Translations under genes and position numbers: made by a program
The notes under the pieces: model-generated
Databases searched by the model: none
Told to the model about the DNA's origin: nothing
Seen by the model: only the letters and a program-made list of their open reading frames with translations
NCBI GenBank assembly: GCA_023441105.1
Contig: JAEZQX010000183.1
Location: 1-33,459 of the forward strand
Direction of reading: 5' to 3'
Source of the DNA: Pseudomonadota bacterium
GTDB lineage: Bacteria > Pseudomonadota > Gammaproteobacteria > Burkholderiales > Burkholderiaceae
Length of the DNA: 33,459 nt
Part shown: positions 1-11,568 of the stretch, piece after piece
Layout: the number at the start of each line of letters is the position of its first letter
How positions within the stretch are numbered: the first letter of the stretch is position 1

Positions 1-2947
<2,947 letters not shown>

Positions 2948-3022
2948 ACCGCGTCCGGTCGTGGGCCGCGGCGGCGGCCGGGCGCGTAGACTGCGAGCTG
3001 GATGCTCTGGGCTGAACGAAAT

Positions 3023-3028
3023 CGGGAG
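3023..3028 (+). promoter_or_regulatory. Ribosome binding site fixing the acyl-CoA dehydrogenase start
   Basis: CGGGAG ends about six bases before the ATG at 3035. It favours that start over the upstream in-frame ATG at 3002, which has no such site. Confidence 0.5.
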
Positions 3029-3034
3029 ACGCGC

Positions 3035-4294
<1,260 letters not shown>

Positions 4295-4298
4295 GGGC

Positions 4299-4318
4299 GG
4301 CGCTGCGCCGGCAGCGCC
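4299..4318 (+). terminator. Hairpin after the acyl-CoA dehydrogenase gene
   Basis: GGCGCTGC and GCAGCGCC form a perfect 8-bp stem around a GCCG loop, starting five bases after the stop codon. No T-run follows, so this is a probable but imperfect transcription terminator. Confidence 0.45.
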
Positions 4319-4402
4319 CATCCGCCCCGGCGGCAGCCCGCCCGGCAACATCCTCGTCGAAGTCGGCTACCATCGGCGCACAACGACGAGGAGACCATCA
4401 CG

Positions 4403-5425
4403 ATGCCGTATCGTCCATCCCGCCGCCTTGTGCTGCGCGTCGCCGCCGTGGCCGCCAGGGCGGCAAGCCTTGCCGGTTTCGCGCTTGCCAGCCTGGCTGC
4501 CTTGCTGCCGCCGGCGACGGCCTTTGCACAAGCCTATCCCAGCCATCCGATCAAAATCGTGGTGACCTTTCCCACCGGCGGTGCGCCCGACATCCTGGCC
4601 CGGTTGATCTCGTCCAACGCCAATCTCGGCCAGCCGGTGGTGGTCGACAACCGGCCCGGCGCCGGTGGCAACATCGGCGCCGAGATCGTCGCCAAGTCGC
4701 AGCCCGACGGGCATACGCTGGTGATGGGCACCGTCGGCACGCATTCGATCAACGGCGCGCTGTACGCGAAGATGCCTTACGACATGGTCAAGGACTTCGA
4801 GCCGATCTCCCTGATCGCCTCGACGCCCAACCTGCTGGTGGTCAACAACGGCCTGCCGGTCAAGAGCGTGAAGGACCTGATCGACTGGGGCAAGGCCAAT
4901 CCCAACAAGCTGTCGTTCGGCTCGCCCGGGGTCGGGACGTCGATCCACGTGTCGGGCGAGCTGTTCAAGACGATGACCGGCGTGCAGATGGCCCACGTCC
5001 CCTATAAGGGGCGGCAGTTCGCCATTCCGGACCTGGTCGGCGGGCAGATCCAGCTGATGTTCGACAACATGCCGTCGGCGCTGCCGATGGTCAAGGAAGG
5101 CAAGCTGCGCGCACTCGGCCAGACCGGGGCCAAGCGCTCGCCGGCGGCGCCGGACATTCCCACCGTCGCCGAGCAGGGCCTGGCGGGCTTCGAGGCCACT
5201 TCCTGGTTCGCCATGTTCGCACCGGCCGGCACGTCGAAGGACGTCGTCGCCAAGTGGCATGCCGAGATCAAGCGCATCTTCTCGCTGCCGGAAGTGGGCG
5301 CGAAGCTGCAGCAACTGGGCCTCGACCCGATCCTTTCCTCACCGCAGGAGCTTGCCGCGTTCCAGGCAGCCGAGATCGGCAAGTGGACCAAGGTGGTGAA
5401 GGAGTCGGGCGCCAAGGCCGAATGA
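4403..5425 (+). CDS. Bug-family (TctC-type) periplasmic binding protein
   Basis: A 340-residue extracytoplasmic solute-binding protein of the Bug/TctC family, which captures small carboxylates. The start at 4403 is preceded by GAGGAG. Residues 1-42 are a signal peptide (twin Arg, long hydrophobic run, cleavage near TAFAQA). Mature-protein hallmarks follow in order: YPSHPIKIVVTFPTGGAPDILAR, NRPGAGGNIGAE, SQPDGHTLVMG, YKG in MAHVPYKG, and DLVGGQIQLMFDNMPSALP. The ligand-contact loops of the family correspond to the TGGAPD and GAGGNIGAE segments. No TctA/TctB membrane subunits lie nearby, as is usual for the many orphan Bug proteins of Burkholderiales, where they may serve in transport or sensing. 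The neighbouring CoA-transferase and acyl-CoA dehydrogenase hint at an organic-acid ligand, but that is inference. Confidence 0.92.
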   Translation: MPYRPSRRLVLRVAAVAARAASLAGFALASLAALLPPATAFAQAYPSHPIKIVVTFPTGGAPDILARLISSNANLGQPVVVDNRPGAGGNIGAEIVAKSQPDGHTLVMGTVGTHSINGALYAKMPYDMVKDFEPISLIASTPNLLVVNNGLPVKSVKDLIDWGKANPNKLSFGSPGVGTSIHVSGELFKTMTGVQMAHVPYKGRQFAIPDLVGGQIQLMFDNMPSALPMVKEGKLRALGQTGAKRSPAAPDIPTVAEQGLAGFEATSWFAMFAPAGTSKDVVAKWHAEIKRIFSLPEVGAKLQQLGLDPILSSPQELAAFQAAEIGKWTKVVKESGAKAE

Positions 5426-5433
5426 CGGATCGC

Positions 5434-5447
5434 GCCGGCGCGCCGGC
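5434..5447. repeat. 14-bp perfect GC palindrome between convergent genes
   Basis: GCCGGCGCGCCGGC reads the same on both strands and is followed by two more GCCGGC copies within 25 bases. It lies in the 54-base gap between two converging genes and may help end transcription from both sides. No T-tract is present. Confidence 0.3.
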
Positions 5448-5479
5448 TCGATGGCCGGCAGCCGGCGGTCATCAGCGGG

Positions 5480-6754
5480 TCATTCGATGATGCCGCGGCC
5501 GCGCAGTGCGTCGCATTGCCCGCGGCTGAAGCCGGCCTGCATCAGCACCTCGTCGGTGTGCTGGCCCAGCCGCGGTGCCGGCATGCGCAGCGAGCCCGGC
5601 GTGCGCACCAGCTTCGGCACGATGCCCGGCACGTCGAGCTCGAGCCCCGCCTGGGTCCGGGTGCGCAGCAGCATGTCGCGAGCCCGGTACTGCGGGTCGG
5701 CGACGATGTCCTCGATGGTGTAGATCCGCCCCGACGGTACCCGCGCGCGATCCAGCACCTCCAGCGTCGCAGCGACGGTGCGACCGGCGGTCCAGTCGGC
5801 AATCGCCTGGTCGAGCTCGGCGACCCGGGCGGCGCGGCCGGCGTTGTCGGCCAGGCCCGGGTCGGCGGCCAGGTCGTCGCGGCCGATGGCGCGCATCAGG
5901 CGCTGGAAGATGCTGTCGCCGTTGCCGGCAACCAGCACCCAGCCGTCGCTGCAGGGATAGGCGTTGCTCGGCGCGATGCCGGGCAGCGAACTGCCCGCCG
6001 CTTCGCGGACGGCGCCGAAGGCGCTGTATTCGGGCAGCAGGCTCTCCATGCAGTTGAACACCGCCTCGTACAGCGCCACGTCGATCACCTGGCCGCGTCC
6101 GCCGTTGCCGTCGCGCTCGCGCAAGGCGGCGAGGACACCGATGGTGCCGTGAAGCGCGGAAAGCGTGTCCCCGATGCTCACGCCCACTCGTACGGTGACG
6201 CGTCCCGGCTCGCCGGTGAGGTGGCGCAGGCCGCCCATGGCTTCGCCGACCACGCCGAAGCCCGGGCGGTCCTTGTACGGGCCGGTCTGCCCGTAGCCCG
6301 AGATGCGCAGCATGACCAGTCCCGGGTTCACTGCGGCCAGCGCGTCGTAGTCGAGGCCCCAGCCTTCGAGCGTGCCGGGACGGAAGTTCTCGATGAGGAC
6401 GTCGGTCCCTGCCACCAGTCGCCGCACGATGTCCTGGCCTTCCGGCTGGCGCAGGTCGACGGCCACCGAGCGCTTGTTGCGCGACTGGACTTCCCACCAA
6501 ACCGACGTGCCGTCATGCAGCAGCCGCCACTTGCGCAGCGGGTCGCCGGCGCCCGGCGGTTCGATCTTGATGGTGTCGGCGCCGAGATCGGCCAGGGTCT
6601 TGCCGGCGAACGGCCCGGCGATCAGCTGGCCCAGCTCGAGCACCCGCAAGCCCGCAAGCGGACCGGGTCCGGCGGCAAGGTCCCGGTCGGCAGGTCGGGC
6701 GGCGGGCGCGGAAGGCGCCGGCGAAGGCGAATTGCTCGGGGCGACGTCTTTCAT
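5480..6754 (-). CDS. CaiB/BaiF family (type III) CoA-transferase
   Basis: A 424-residue cytoplasmic enzyme that moves CoA between organic acids (formyl-CoA transferase, carnitine CoA-transferase and relatives). The core begins at about residue 31 with LAGLRVLELGQLIAGPFAGKTLADLGADTIKIE, the family signature; ENFRPG and RISGYGQTGPY follow. Asp196 in SIGDTLSALHG aligns with the catalytic aspartate that forms the aspartyl-CoA intermediate. The N-terminal 30 residues are a Pro/Ala/Ser-rich tail not normally part of the fold. Start 6754 (MKDVAPS) was preferred over 6871, because a possible -10 (TATCAT) lies between the two and the longer N terminus does not resemble the family. It diverges from the small gene at 6877. 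Which acids are used is not evident. Confidence 0.9.
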   Translation of the reverse strand: MKDVAPSNSPSPAPSAPAARPADRDLAAGPGPLAGLRVLELGQLIAGPFAGKTLADLGADTIKIEPPGAGDPLRKWRLLHDGTSVWWEVQSRNKRSVAVDLRQPEGQDIVRRLVAGTDVLIENFRPGTLEGWGLDYDALAAVNPGLVMLRISGYGQTGPYKDRPGFGVVGEAMGGLRHLTGEPGRVTVRVGVSIGDTLSALHGTIGVLAALRERDGNGGRGQVIDVALYEAVFNCMESLLPEYSAFGAVREAAGSSLPGIAPSNAYPCSDGWVLVAGNGDSIFQRLMRAIGRDDLAADPGLADNAGRAARVAELDQAIADWTAGRTVAATLEVLDRARVPSGRIYTIEDIVADPQYRARDMLLRTRTQAGLELDVPGIVPKLVRTPGSLRMPAPRLGQHTDEVLMQAGFSRGQCDALRGRGIIE

Positions 6755-6787
6755 CTCGTGGAACCAAGGGTCGAAAAAACAGCTTGG

Positions 6788-6793
6788 ATGATA
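6788..6793 (-). promoter_or_regulatory. Possible -10 of the CoA-transferase promoter
   Basis: The minus strand reads TATCAT (five of six matches to TATAAT) inside a locally AT-rich patch, 33 bases upstream of the chosen ATG. No convincing -35 hexamer is present, so this is tentative. Confidence 0.3.
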
Positions 6794-6876
6794 TTTCAGC
6801 AGGGTCGCATCCGACGCCCGACACGTCTCCGCGCTAAGGTGGGACCTGGTAGTCGAGGCAGGAAGCAGCAAGCAGC

Positions 6877-7128
6877 ATGCGAGGCATCATCGCGCAAGTG
6901 CACGCCGGGAAGGTCGCGGCGGTGTCGCTGATGGCCGGCTACGCGGTGATCGAAGTGACCGACCAGCACATCGTATCGGAGGGCGACATCCTCAATGGCG
7001 ACCTCGAACGGGTGGGGCAGACCCGCACGCTGCGCAACGAGACCACCGGCCAGGACATCGAAGTCGCCATCGCCGACTTCTGCCACTCGCTGGGGCACGC
7101 CCGCAAGCGCTTGTTCAAGGACGGATAG
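6877..7128 (+). CDS. Small hypothetical protein (83 aa)
   Basis: The ATG at 6877 is preceded by AGGCAGGAAG, an acceptable ribosome binding site. The product is a soluble 83-residue protein with no signal peptide or membrane segment. Its first half alternates hydrophobic and polar residues (MRGIIAQVHAGK, GYAVIEVTD), followed by GDILNGDLE, which looks like a small beta-barrel (OB-like) fold. It has one Cys and ends in a basic GHARKRLFKDG tail. I recall similar short proteins of unknown function in Proteobacteria that begin MKGI(I/V)A.V, but cannot name a family. It diverges from the CoA-transferase gene and converges on the radical SAM gene, so it is transcribed alone. Confidence 0.65.
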   Translation: MRGIIAQVHAGKVAAVSLMAGYAVIEVTDQHIVSEGDILNGDLERVGQTRTLRNETTGQDIEVAIADFCHSLGHARKRLFKDG

Positions 7129-7139
7129 CGGCCGGCGCG

Positions 7140-7155
7140 CGCTGCACCGGCAGCG
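7140..7155. terminator. Short hairpin between convergent genes
   Basis: CGCTGC and GCAGCG pair around an ACCG loop in the 39-base gap between the small plus-strand gene and the radical SAM gene. It is symmetric and could serve both, but the stem is only 6 bp and there is no T-run. Confidence 0.3.
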
Positions 7156-7167
7156 GTGACAGCCTGC

Positions 7168-8238
7168 TCAGGAGGCGACGTCGGTCCGCCCGGCTGGCTG
7201 CAGCAGTCGCGCGGCGGCCGCCGCCAGGGCACCGGCCTTGCGGCTGCCGACCCACCAGGCGATGCGGGCCGGATGACGCTTGAGCTCGGTCCGGGCCGTG
7301 CACATCATCCAGCACTTGCGGCAGCCGGCGACCTCGTCGCGCACCTGTGTGGCGTGCGCGGCCTGCCACAGCTGCTCGAACCGCAGCTCGCGGATGTTGC
7401 CGAGCACCCGCGACAGCGTGAGGCAGGGGTAAACATCGCCCGTCGGCGAGAGGAAGAAGAAGCCACTGGCGGCATCGCACTTGCCGAGGCGCAGGCCCGC
7501 TGTGGCGAAGTGCAGGGCGCCGTGGTCGAAGTAGGCGCGCAGCCAGTCCTTCGGCGACGGCGACTGCAAGCGCTGGCCGATGAGCCGGCCGAAATGCTGC
7601 GCGACCTCCCCGATGTCGATCGGTGGGTTGGCATCGGTGGCGTAGTAGACGTCCGAGTTCTGCGCCACCGTGGCGGCGAACTCCACGCCGAGCTCGCGCG
7701 ACAGGCGGTAGATGTCGACGAGCTGGCCGATGTTCTGCGGCGTCGCGGTGAAGCCGATGCGCAGGTCGCGAACCCCCATTTCCCGCAGCCCGCGCAGGGT
7801 CCGCAACGCGCGCTCGTGGGCCTTGGGGACGCCCCGCATCCGGTCATGCGTTTCGGCATCGCCGTCGATCGATACCGCAAGACCGAGCGTGGGGACCCGC
7901 GCGCGGATCCGGGCAACCGATTCCAACGTGCGATCGGTGCGAAAGCCGTTGGTGGCGAGGACGATCCGCGGGCGCCCGCCGGTCTCATGGATCGCCTGGG
8001 CGATCTCGACGATGTCCGGCCGCAGCAGCGCTTCGCCGCCGGTGAGGTTGACGTTGCGCAGGCTGGGCGGGAGAGCCCGGCGATAGTCCTCCGCCGTCAA
8101 CAGCTCATGGCGCTCGAGCTGCCAGATGTTGCACATCGAACAGCGGGCGTCGCAACGGTTGGTGACCGAGATGATCGCCTCCGTAGGCAGCGGCGGCAAC
8201 CGGCGCCGCTGACTGGCGAAACGGAGCTCGCTGGTCAC
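7168..8238 (-). CDS. Radical SAM/SPASM-type protein, last gene of the polysaccharide operon
   Basis: A 356-residue radical S-adenosylmethionine enzyme. The [4Fe-4S] site is C29-x3-C33-x2-C36 in SVTNRCDARCSMCNIW, followed by the SAM-contact GGE motif (67-69, NLTGGEA) and SIDGD near 123-127. The C-terminal part has cysteines 254, 272, 306, 309 and 313 (CDAAS...VYPC...CRKCWMMC), the pattern of a SPASM/twitch domain that binds one or more auxiliary Fe-S clusters. It starts with GTG at 8238; GTGA overlaps the deacetylase stop by four bases, so translation is coupled. SPASM proteins modify peptides or carbohydrates, or act in cofactor synthesis. Here the partners are a glycosyltransferase and a polysaccharide deacetylase, which suggests sugar modification, but no substrate can be read. 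The last 25 residues are Ala-rich. Confidence 0.85.
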   Translation of the reverse strand: MTSELRFASQRRRLPPLPTEAIISVTNRCDARCSMCNIWQLERHELLTAEDYRRALPPSLRNVNLTGGEALLRPDIVEIAQAIHETGGRPRIVLATNGFRTDRTLESVARIRARVPTLGLAVSIDGDAETHDRMRGVPKAHERALRTLRGLREMGVRDLRIGFTATPQNIGQLVDIYRLSRELGVEFAATVAQNSDVYYATDANPPIDIGEVAQHFGRLIGQRLQSPSPKDWLRAYFDHGALHFATAGLRLGKCDAASGFFFLSPTGDVYPCLTLSRVLGNIRELRFEQLWQAAHATQVRDEVAGCRKCWMMCTARTELKRHPARIAWWVGSRKAGALAAAAARLLQPAGRTDVAS

Positions 8239-9164
8239 AGCCGGCCCCGCTGCTGCAGGAACGACAGCCCGTCATCCACCAGGCGCCAGTGATCGATGCA
8301 CCCGCGCGCGATGTGCTCGAAGAGATCCTGCTCGTCGCCGCCTTCGATCTTGATCCGCGGCAACAGGCCGCGGGAGCCGGGCAGGCAGCGGCCGTGCGCG
8401 GACGTGAAGCAGTAGCGGAAGCCGCGGCGGGCGAGGGCTTCGGCAAGCGCCGGGGAGTGATCCGCGCGGGTGCCGAACGGGAAGGCGAAGAAGCGGCTGC
8501 GCACGCCGAGCCGCGCCTGCAGCGCGGCCATCGCCTGGTCGATGTCGTCGGCGGCCTCCGCCAGCGGCAGGCGGCCGAGCGAGCGGTGGGAATGGCCGTG
8601 CGGCGCGATCTCGTGGCCCGTCGCCCGAGCCGAAGCCAGCGCGCGCCAGCTCATGAAGCCGCCCTCGGAGGGACGCCGGGCACCATCATCGCTCCCGATG
8701 AGCAACGGGCAGACGAACAGCACCGCCACGATGCCGCGCCGATCCAGCGCCGGCAACGCATGCGTGGCGACCGACTGGTGGCCATCGTCGATGGTGACCA
8801 GCACCGCATCCGGTGGCGGGGGCTCGGCACCGGACATGATCGCCTCGAACCGCGCCGGCGACAGCAAGGTGGCATTCGCCTGCAGCCAATCCAGTTGTTC
8901 CTCGAAGTGGCGGGGATCGAGGCAGCAGGGATCGAGCGACGAATGCCCGAAGCGGTGGTAGGTCAGGACCCGGACACCCGCGACCGGCCGCAGGCGGCGC
9001 AGCGCCTGGCCCAATCTCACGGCAGCGCGTCGGGCAAGCTTCTTCGTCCGCATGCGGGCCGGCGAGATGTCGAAGGACGATGCCGTCGCCGCCACGGCCG
9101 CAGTTGCAGCCGGACTCGCCGTGCGTTCCGTCACCGCCGCCTCGCGGCCTGGCGAAGGGCTCAT
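8235..9164 (-). CDS. Polysaccharide deacetylase (NodB homology)
   Basis: A 309-residue carbohydrate esterase family 4 type enzyme that removes N- or O-acetyl groups from a glycan. The conserved core starts near residue 65 with VRVLTYHRFG. Motif 1 is TIDDGH (Asp126 general base, Asp127 metal ligand). Motif 2 is H189-x3-H193 in APHGHSHRSL, the two metal-binding histidines. FAFPFGTR near 226-233 corresponds to motif 3. The start at 9164 overlaps the previous gene's stop by one base (TGATG), so it was preferred over the long upstream reading, which only shadows the glycosyltransferase. Residues 1-60 are an Ala-rich then Arg-rich extension without a clear signal peptide, implying a cytoplasmic protein or a missed export signal. 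Second gene of a three-gene operon. Confidence 0.9.
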   Translation of the reverse strand: MSPSPGREAAVTERTASPAATAAVAATASSFDISPARMRTKKLARRAAVRLGQALRRLRPVAGVRVLTYHRFGHSSLDPCCLDPRHFEEQLDWLQANATLLSPARFEAIMSGAEPPPPDAVLVTIDDGHQSVATHALPALDRRGIVAVLFVCPLLIGSDDGARRPSEGGFMSWRALASARATGHEIAPHGHSHRSLGRLPLAEAADDIDQAMAALQARLGVRSRFFAFPFGTRADHSPALAEALARRGFRYCFTSAHGRCLPGSRGLLPRIKIEGGDEQDLFEHIARGCIDHWRLVDDGLSFLQQRGRL

Positions 9165-10009
9165 CAGAGGGTGAGTCGCTTGCGATGCATCAGGACGGCG
9201 CCGAAGCGGGCCGCATCGATGGTGTAGACCGGCCACTTGAAGGGCTGCTGCGCCAGGATCCAGATCCACTCCAGGCCGAGGTCCTGCAGCAGGGGCGGCG
9301 CGCGGCGCAGGTCGTGCGCCCAGTAGTGGAACAGGCCGCCGACGCAGATGGCCAGCCTGCAGGGTAGCCGACTGCGATGACGCAGCAGCCATTGCTCCTG
9401 CAACGGGCTGCCCATGCCGATCAGCAGGATGTCCGGAGCCGCTGCGGCGATGCGGTCCAGCACCTGCCCCTCGGCCTCGCGCTGGAAGAAGCCGTGGTGG
9501 GCGCCGGCCAGCACCGTGCCCGGGAAGAGGGCGGGGAAGCGCGCAGCCGCCGCCGAGGAGATCTTCCGGCTGCCGCCGAGCAGGAAGACCCGTGTTCCCG
9601 CGGGCAACTGCCGCAGCAGCAGCGGCACGGTATCGGTGCCCGATACCCGCTCGAAGCGAGGCAGCCCCGCCAGGCGGCGCCCGAGCTGCAGGCCGACCCC
9701 ATCCGCATAGACCTGGTCCGCCGCGGCGAAGGCGGTGAGGGCGGCCGGCGAGTCCTGCACCGCGACGAAGTTGCGCATGTTCATGAAGGCGACCGTCACC
9801 GGCGCCTCCGGGGCAGACCGAGCGCGCAACTGCTGCGCCAGCCGCGTCGCCACCTGCTGGGGCGCCAGGTCGATCAGGCGGACGGAGATCGAGTCCTGCA
9901 GGCGCAACTCGACGAAGGCGGCATGCCCGAGTCCCCGGAAGAGGCTCGCTTCGGCACGGTCATCCGTGTCGCGATCGCGACCCATGAGCAACGGCCCGGC
10001 GTCGTCCAC
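9164..10009 (-). CDS. WecG/TagA/CpsF family glycosyltransferase
   Basis: A GT26-type glycosyltransferase of about 281 residues that adds a sugar (ManNAc or ManNAcA in characterised relatives) to an undecaprenyl-linked acceptor at the cytoplasmic face of the inner membrane. Family features are VTVAFMNMRNFV, AADQVYADGVGLQLGRRL, VFLLGG, ILLIGMGSPLQEQWL and the C-terminal CVGGLFHYWAHDLRRAPPLL followed by LGLEWIW. A GTG at 10009 with AGGGGG about ten bases upstream was taken as the start; an ATG at 9985 has no such site but remains possible. First gene of the operon with the deacetylase and the radical SAM protein. In betaproteobacteria such genes are common in exopolysaccharide loci. Confidence 0.9.
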   Translation of the reverse strand: MDDAGPLLMGRDRDTDDRAEASLFRGLGHAAFVELRLQDSISVRLIDLAPQQVATRLAQQLRARSAPEAPVTVAFMNMRNFVAVQDSPAALTAFAAADQVYADGVGLQLGRRLAGLPRFERVSGTDTVPLLLRQLPAGTRVFLLGGSRKISSAAAARFPALFPGTVLAGAHHGFFQREAEGQVLDRIAAAAPDILLIGMGSPLQEQWLLRHRSRLPCRLAICVGGLFHYWAHDLRRAPPLLQDLGLEWIWILAQQPFKWPVYTIDAARFGAVLMHRKRLTL

Positions 10010-10388
10010 TGATCTGCAACCCCCTGAGATTGCCCGCCGCCATCGATGGGGCGGTCGTCATTGGATGTATGTTGGCACGTGCGCGCCGCTGCCGGCGACG
10101 ACGGATTCCTCCGGCCAACAGCGGCGCCGGGCTGCCGACCTCCCGGCGGATCGCCGCGAATCCCGCGCCACACGGCGCTCTCCGAGGATAGCTCGTTCCT
10201 CCCCGCAATACTGCTTCGGGGAAAACCCTTCTCACGATGCGCAAGTGCGCCGTAAGGATCGGCCGCGACGGCTCGGTGCGACGTGCGCCCGCAGAGCCTT
10301 TCACTGCCACTGCGGATTGGATGTCCCGATCGGCTGGGCCCACGGTTTGCCTGAACCAGGGCAGGAACATCAATCTTCGGAGGCATCG
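10010..10388. other. Intergenic region upstream of two divergent genes
   Basis: No gene is convincing in these 379 bases between the divergent glycosyltransferase and glycine-zipper lipoprotein genes; open frames here are short and shadow-like. It must hold both promoters, but no clear -35/-10 pair was found. A small hairpin (CCCCG at 10201-10205 with CGGGG at 10217-10221, followed by AAAA) and a GCGCAAGTGCGC stem near 10240 are visible. I see no recognisable riboswitch. Confidence 0.4.
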
Positions 10389-10580
10389 ATGAAGTTGCTG
10401 GCCAGCTTGATCCTGCTCGCGGGTGCTCTGTCGTTGAGCGCCTGTTCGTCCACCGGCATCGGTGCTGCGGTCGGCGGCGCCGCTGGCGCGGCCACCGTTG
10501 GCGGCGCCAAGGGCACCCTCGGCGGCGCAGCAGTCGGGGGCGTCATCGGTCACCAGATCGGCAAGGATCGCGACGACTGA
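10389..10580 (+). CDS. Small glycine-zipper lipoprotein (OsmB-like)
   Basis: A 63-residue protein. Residues 1-19 are a lipoprotein signal peptide ending in the lipobox LSAC (Cys19), preceded by a strong GGAGG site about seven bases before the ATG. The mature part is almost entirely a glycine zipper (GAAVGGAAGAATVGGAKG...GGAAVGGVIGHQIG), the repeat found in OsmB, SlyB and related envelope lipoproteins, where pairs of Gly-rich helices pack in or on a membrane. It ends in a charged KDRDD tail. Such proteins are often stress-inducible and stabilise the outer membrane; whether that holds here is unknown. It is separated by 181 bases from the downstream GntR gene, which has its own -10. Confidence 0.8.
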   Translation: MKLLASLILLAGALSLSACSSTGIGAAVGGAAGAATVGGAKGTLGGAAVGGVIGHQIGKDRDD

Positions 10581-10730
10581 CGGCGGCTGCTCACGGCCGC
10601 CGGCAATCGCCGCAGCGGCCGTCCGAGTGAAAAGCAAGCGCGGCCGCTCCCTGCGTTTGCGTGGCCGCTCGAAGCCGAAGCTCACACCGGCGTCGACCGG
10701 CAGAGCGCGATGCACGCCGCACCCGCTGTC

Positions 10731-10736
10731 TATAAT
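10731..10736 (+). promoter_or_regulatory. -10 element of the GntR regulator promoter
   Basis: A perfect TATAAT sits 25 bases before the regulator's ATG. No TTGACA-like hexamer is present 16-18 bases upstream. A GTCGAC core occurs 35 bases further upstream but without the flanks of the operator in front of the dioxygenase. Confidence 0.5.
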
Positions 10737-10761
10737 CGGCGGCTTCGACCGGGCGGAGTGC

Positions 10762-11466
10762 ATGGCGGACTTGAAGCGGGTGACCCCGGCACGTGCGCAG
10801 GAAGCGACGAGTGGCTCGGGTGCCACCGTGGCCGTGCAGCTTGCGCAGGACATCGCCAAGCGGATCATTGCCGGCGCCTACGCGCCCGGCGTCAGCCTGA
10901 GGGAGATTCCGCTCGCCGAAGCGTACGGCGTGAGCCGGACGTCCATCCGGGAGGCATTCCGAATCCTCGAGCGCGACGGCGTGGTCAGCATCGAGCCGCG
11001 CCATGGCGCCTCGGTGACTCGACTCAACACCGACGAGCTGGTCGAGGTCTACCAGGTCAGGGCGGTGCTGCTGGGCCTCGCGATGGCGATGTTCTGTTCC
11101 CACTGCAGCGACGAGCAGGTGGACTGGCTCGAAGCGCGTCATCGGCAGATGCAGTCGATCGCCGCCGAAGAGCAGAAGCAGGGCGCTGCCAGGCATGCGG
11201 AAATATCGGCGGCCATGGCGCGCTACATCTTCGAGGGCAGCGGCAATCATCTCCTCACCCAGATGCTGTCGCGCATGTCCCTGCAGATCGCGCGCTACAC
11301 GCTGGTGGGGCTATCCGCGCCACGCCGGCGCGCGCAGTCCATCGCCACCTGGGGTCAGGTCATGGCCGCGCTGCGCATGCGCGATGCCAAGGCGGCCGAG
11401 CGCCTTGGGCGGAAGCTGGTCCGGGACAACCTGAGGTCGGCGCTGGTGCAGATTTCCGGTTCCTGA
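10762..11466 (+). CDS. GntR-family transcriptional regulator (FCD subfamily)
   Basis: A 234-residue DNA-binding regulator. The N-terminal winged helix (about 22-90) carries the GntR signature: LAQDIAKRIIAGAYAPGVSLREIPLAEAYGVSRTSIREAFRILERDGVVSIEPRHGASV, with the recognition helix near VSRTSIREAF. The remaining residues form an all-helical FCD-type effector domain (ELVEVYQVRAVLLGLA...), which in relatives binds a carboxylate or sugar acid. The ATG at 10762 has GGAG upstream. It lies 102 bases before a TauD/TfdA dioxygenase whose promoter contains a perfect two-fold site, so it is the obvious candidate to regulate that gene and the convergent Bug-protein gene; this is inference. Confidence 0.9.
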   Translation: MADLKRVTPARAQEATSGSGATVAVQLAQDIAKRIIAGAYAPGVSLREIPLAEAYGVSRTSIREAFRILERDGVVSIEPRHGASVTRLNTDELVEVYQVRAVLLGLAMAMFCSHCSDEQVDWLEARHRQMQSIAAEEQKQGAARHAEISAAMARYIFEGSGNHLLTQMLSRMSLQIARYTLVGLSAPRRRAQSIATWGQVMAALRMRDAKAAERLGRKLVRDNLRSALVQISGS

Positions 11467-11506
11467 TGCACTGCCGTCGGCAGCCCCGGCCGCCGCAACC
11501 GGGCAG

Positions 11507-11535
11507 TTGACGCGCGTCTCCGGGTCTCATAAATT
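11507..11535 (+). promoter_or_regulatory. Promoter of the dioxygenase gene
   Basis: TTGACG at 11507-11512 (five of six matches to the -35 consensus) is separated by 17 bases from TAAATT at 11530-11535 (four of six to the -10). The inferred transcription start is near 11542, inside the adjacent inverted repeat, giving a leader of about 27 bases. Confidence 0.5.
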
Positions 11536-11553
11536 GTCGACAAATAGTCGACA
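11535..11553. promoter_or_regulatory. Operator-like perfect inverted repeat
   Basis: TGTCGAC-AAATA-GTCGACA is a perfect 7-bp inverted repeat with a 5-base AT-rich spacer; the left arm with flanks is itself the palindrome TTGTCGACAA. It overlaps the -10 and inferred start of the dioxygenase gene, an ideal position for repression, and lies directly downstream of a GntR/FCD regulator gene. The same core recurs upstream of the second Bug gene. Confidence 0.6.
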
Positions 11554-11568
11554 TTACGAGTACGAACC

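Noticed and set aside
10201..10260. Hairpins in the 10.2 kb intergenic region as a c-di-GMP riboswitch
   Set aside because: The conserved GEMM sequence blocks and tetraloop receptor are not present; only short GC stems are seen.
9960..10868. 302-codon minus-strand frame spanning the promoter region, the glycine-zipper gene and the GntR start
   Set aside because: It is antisense to two supported genes and contains no recognisable domain.
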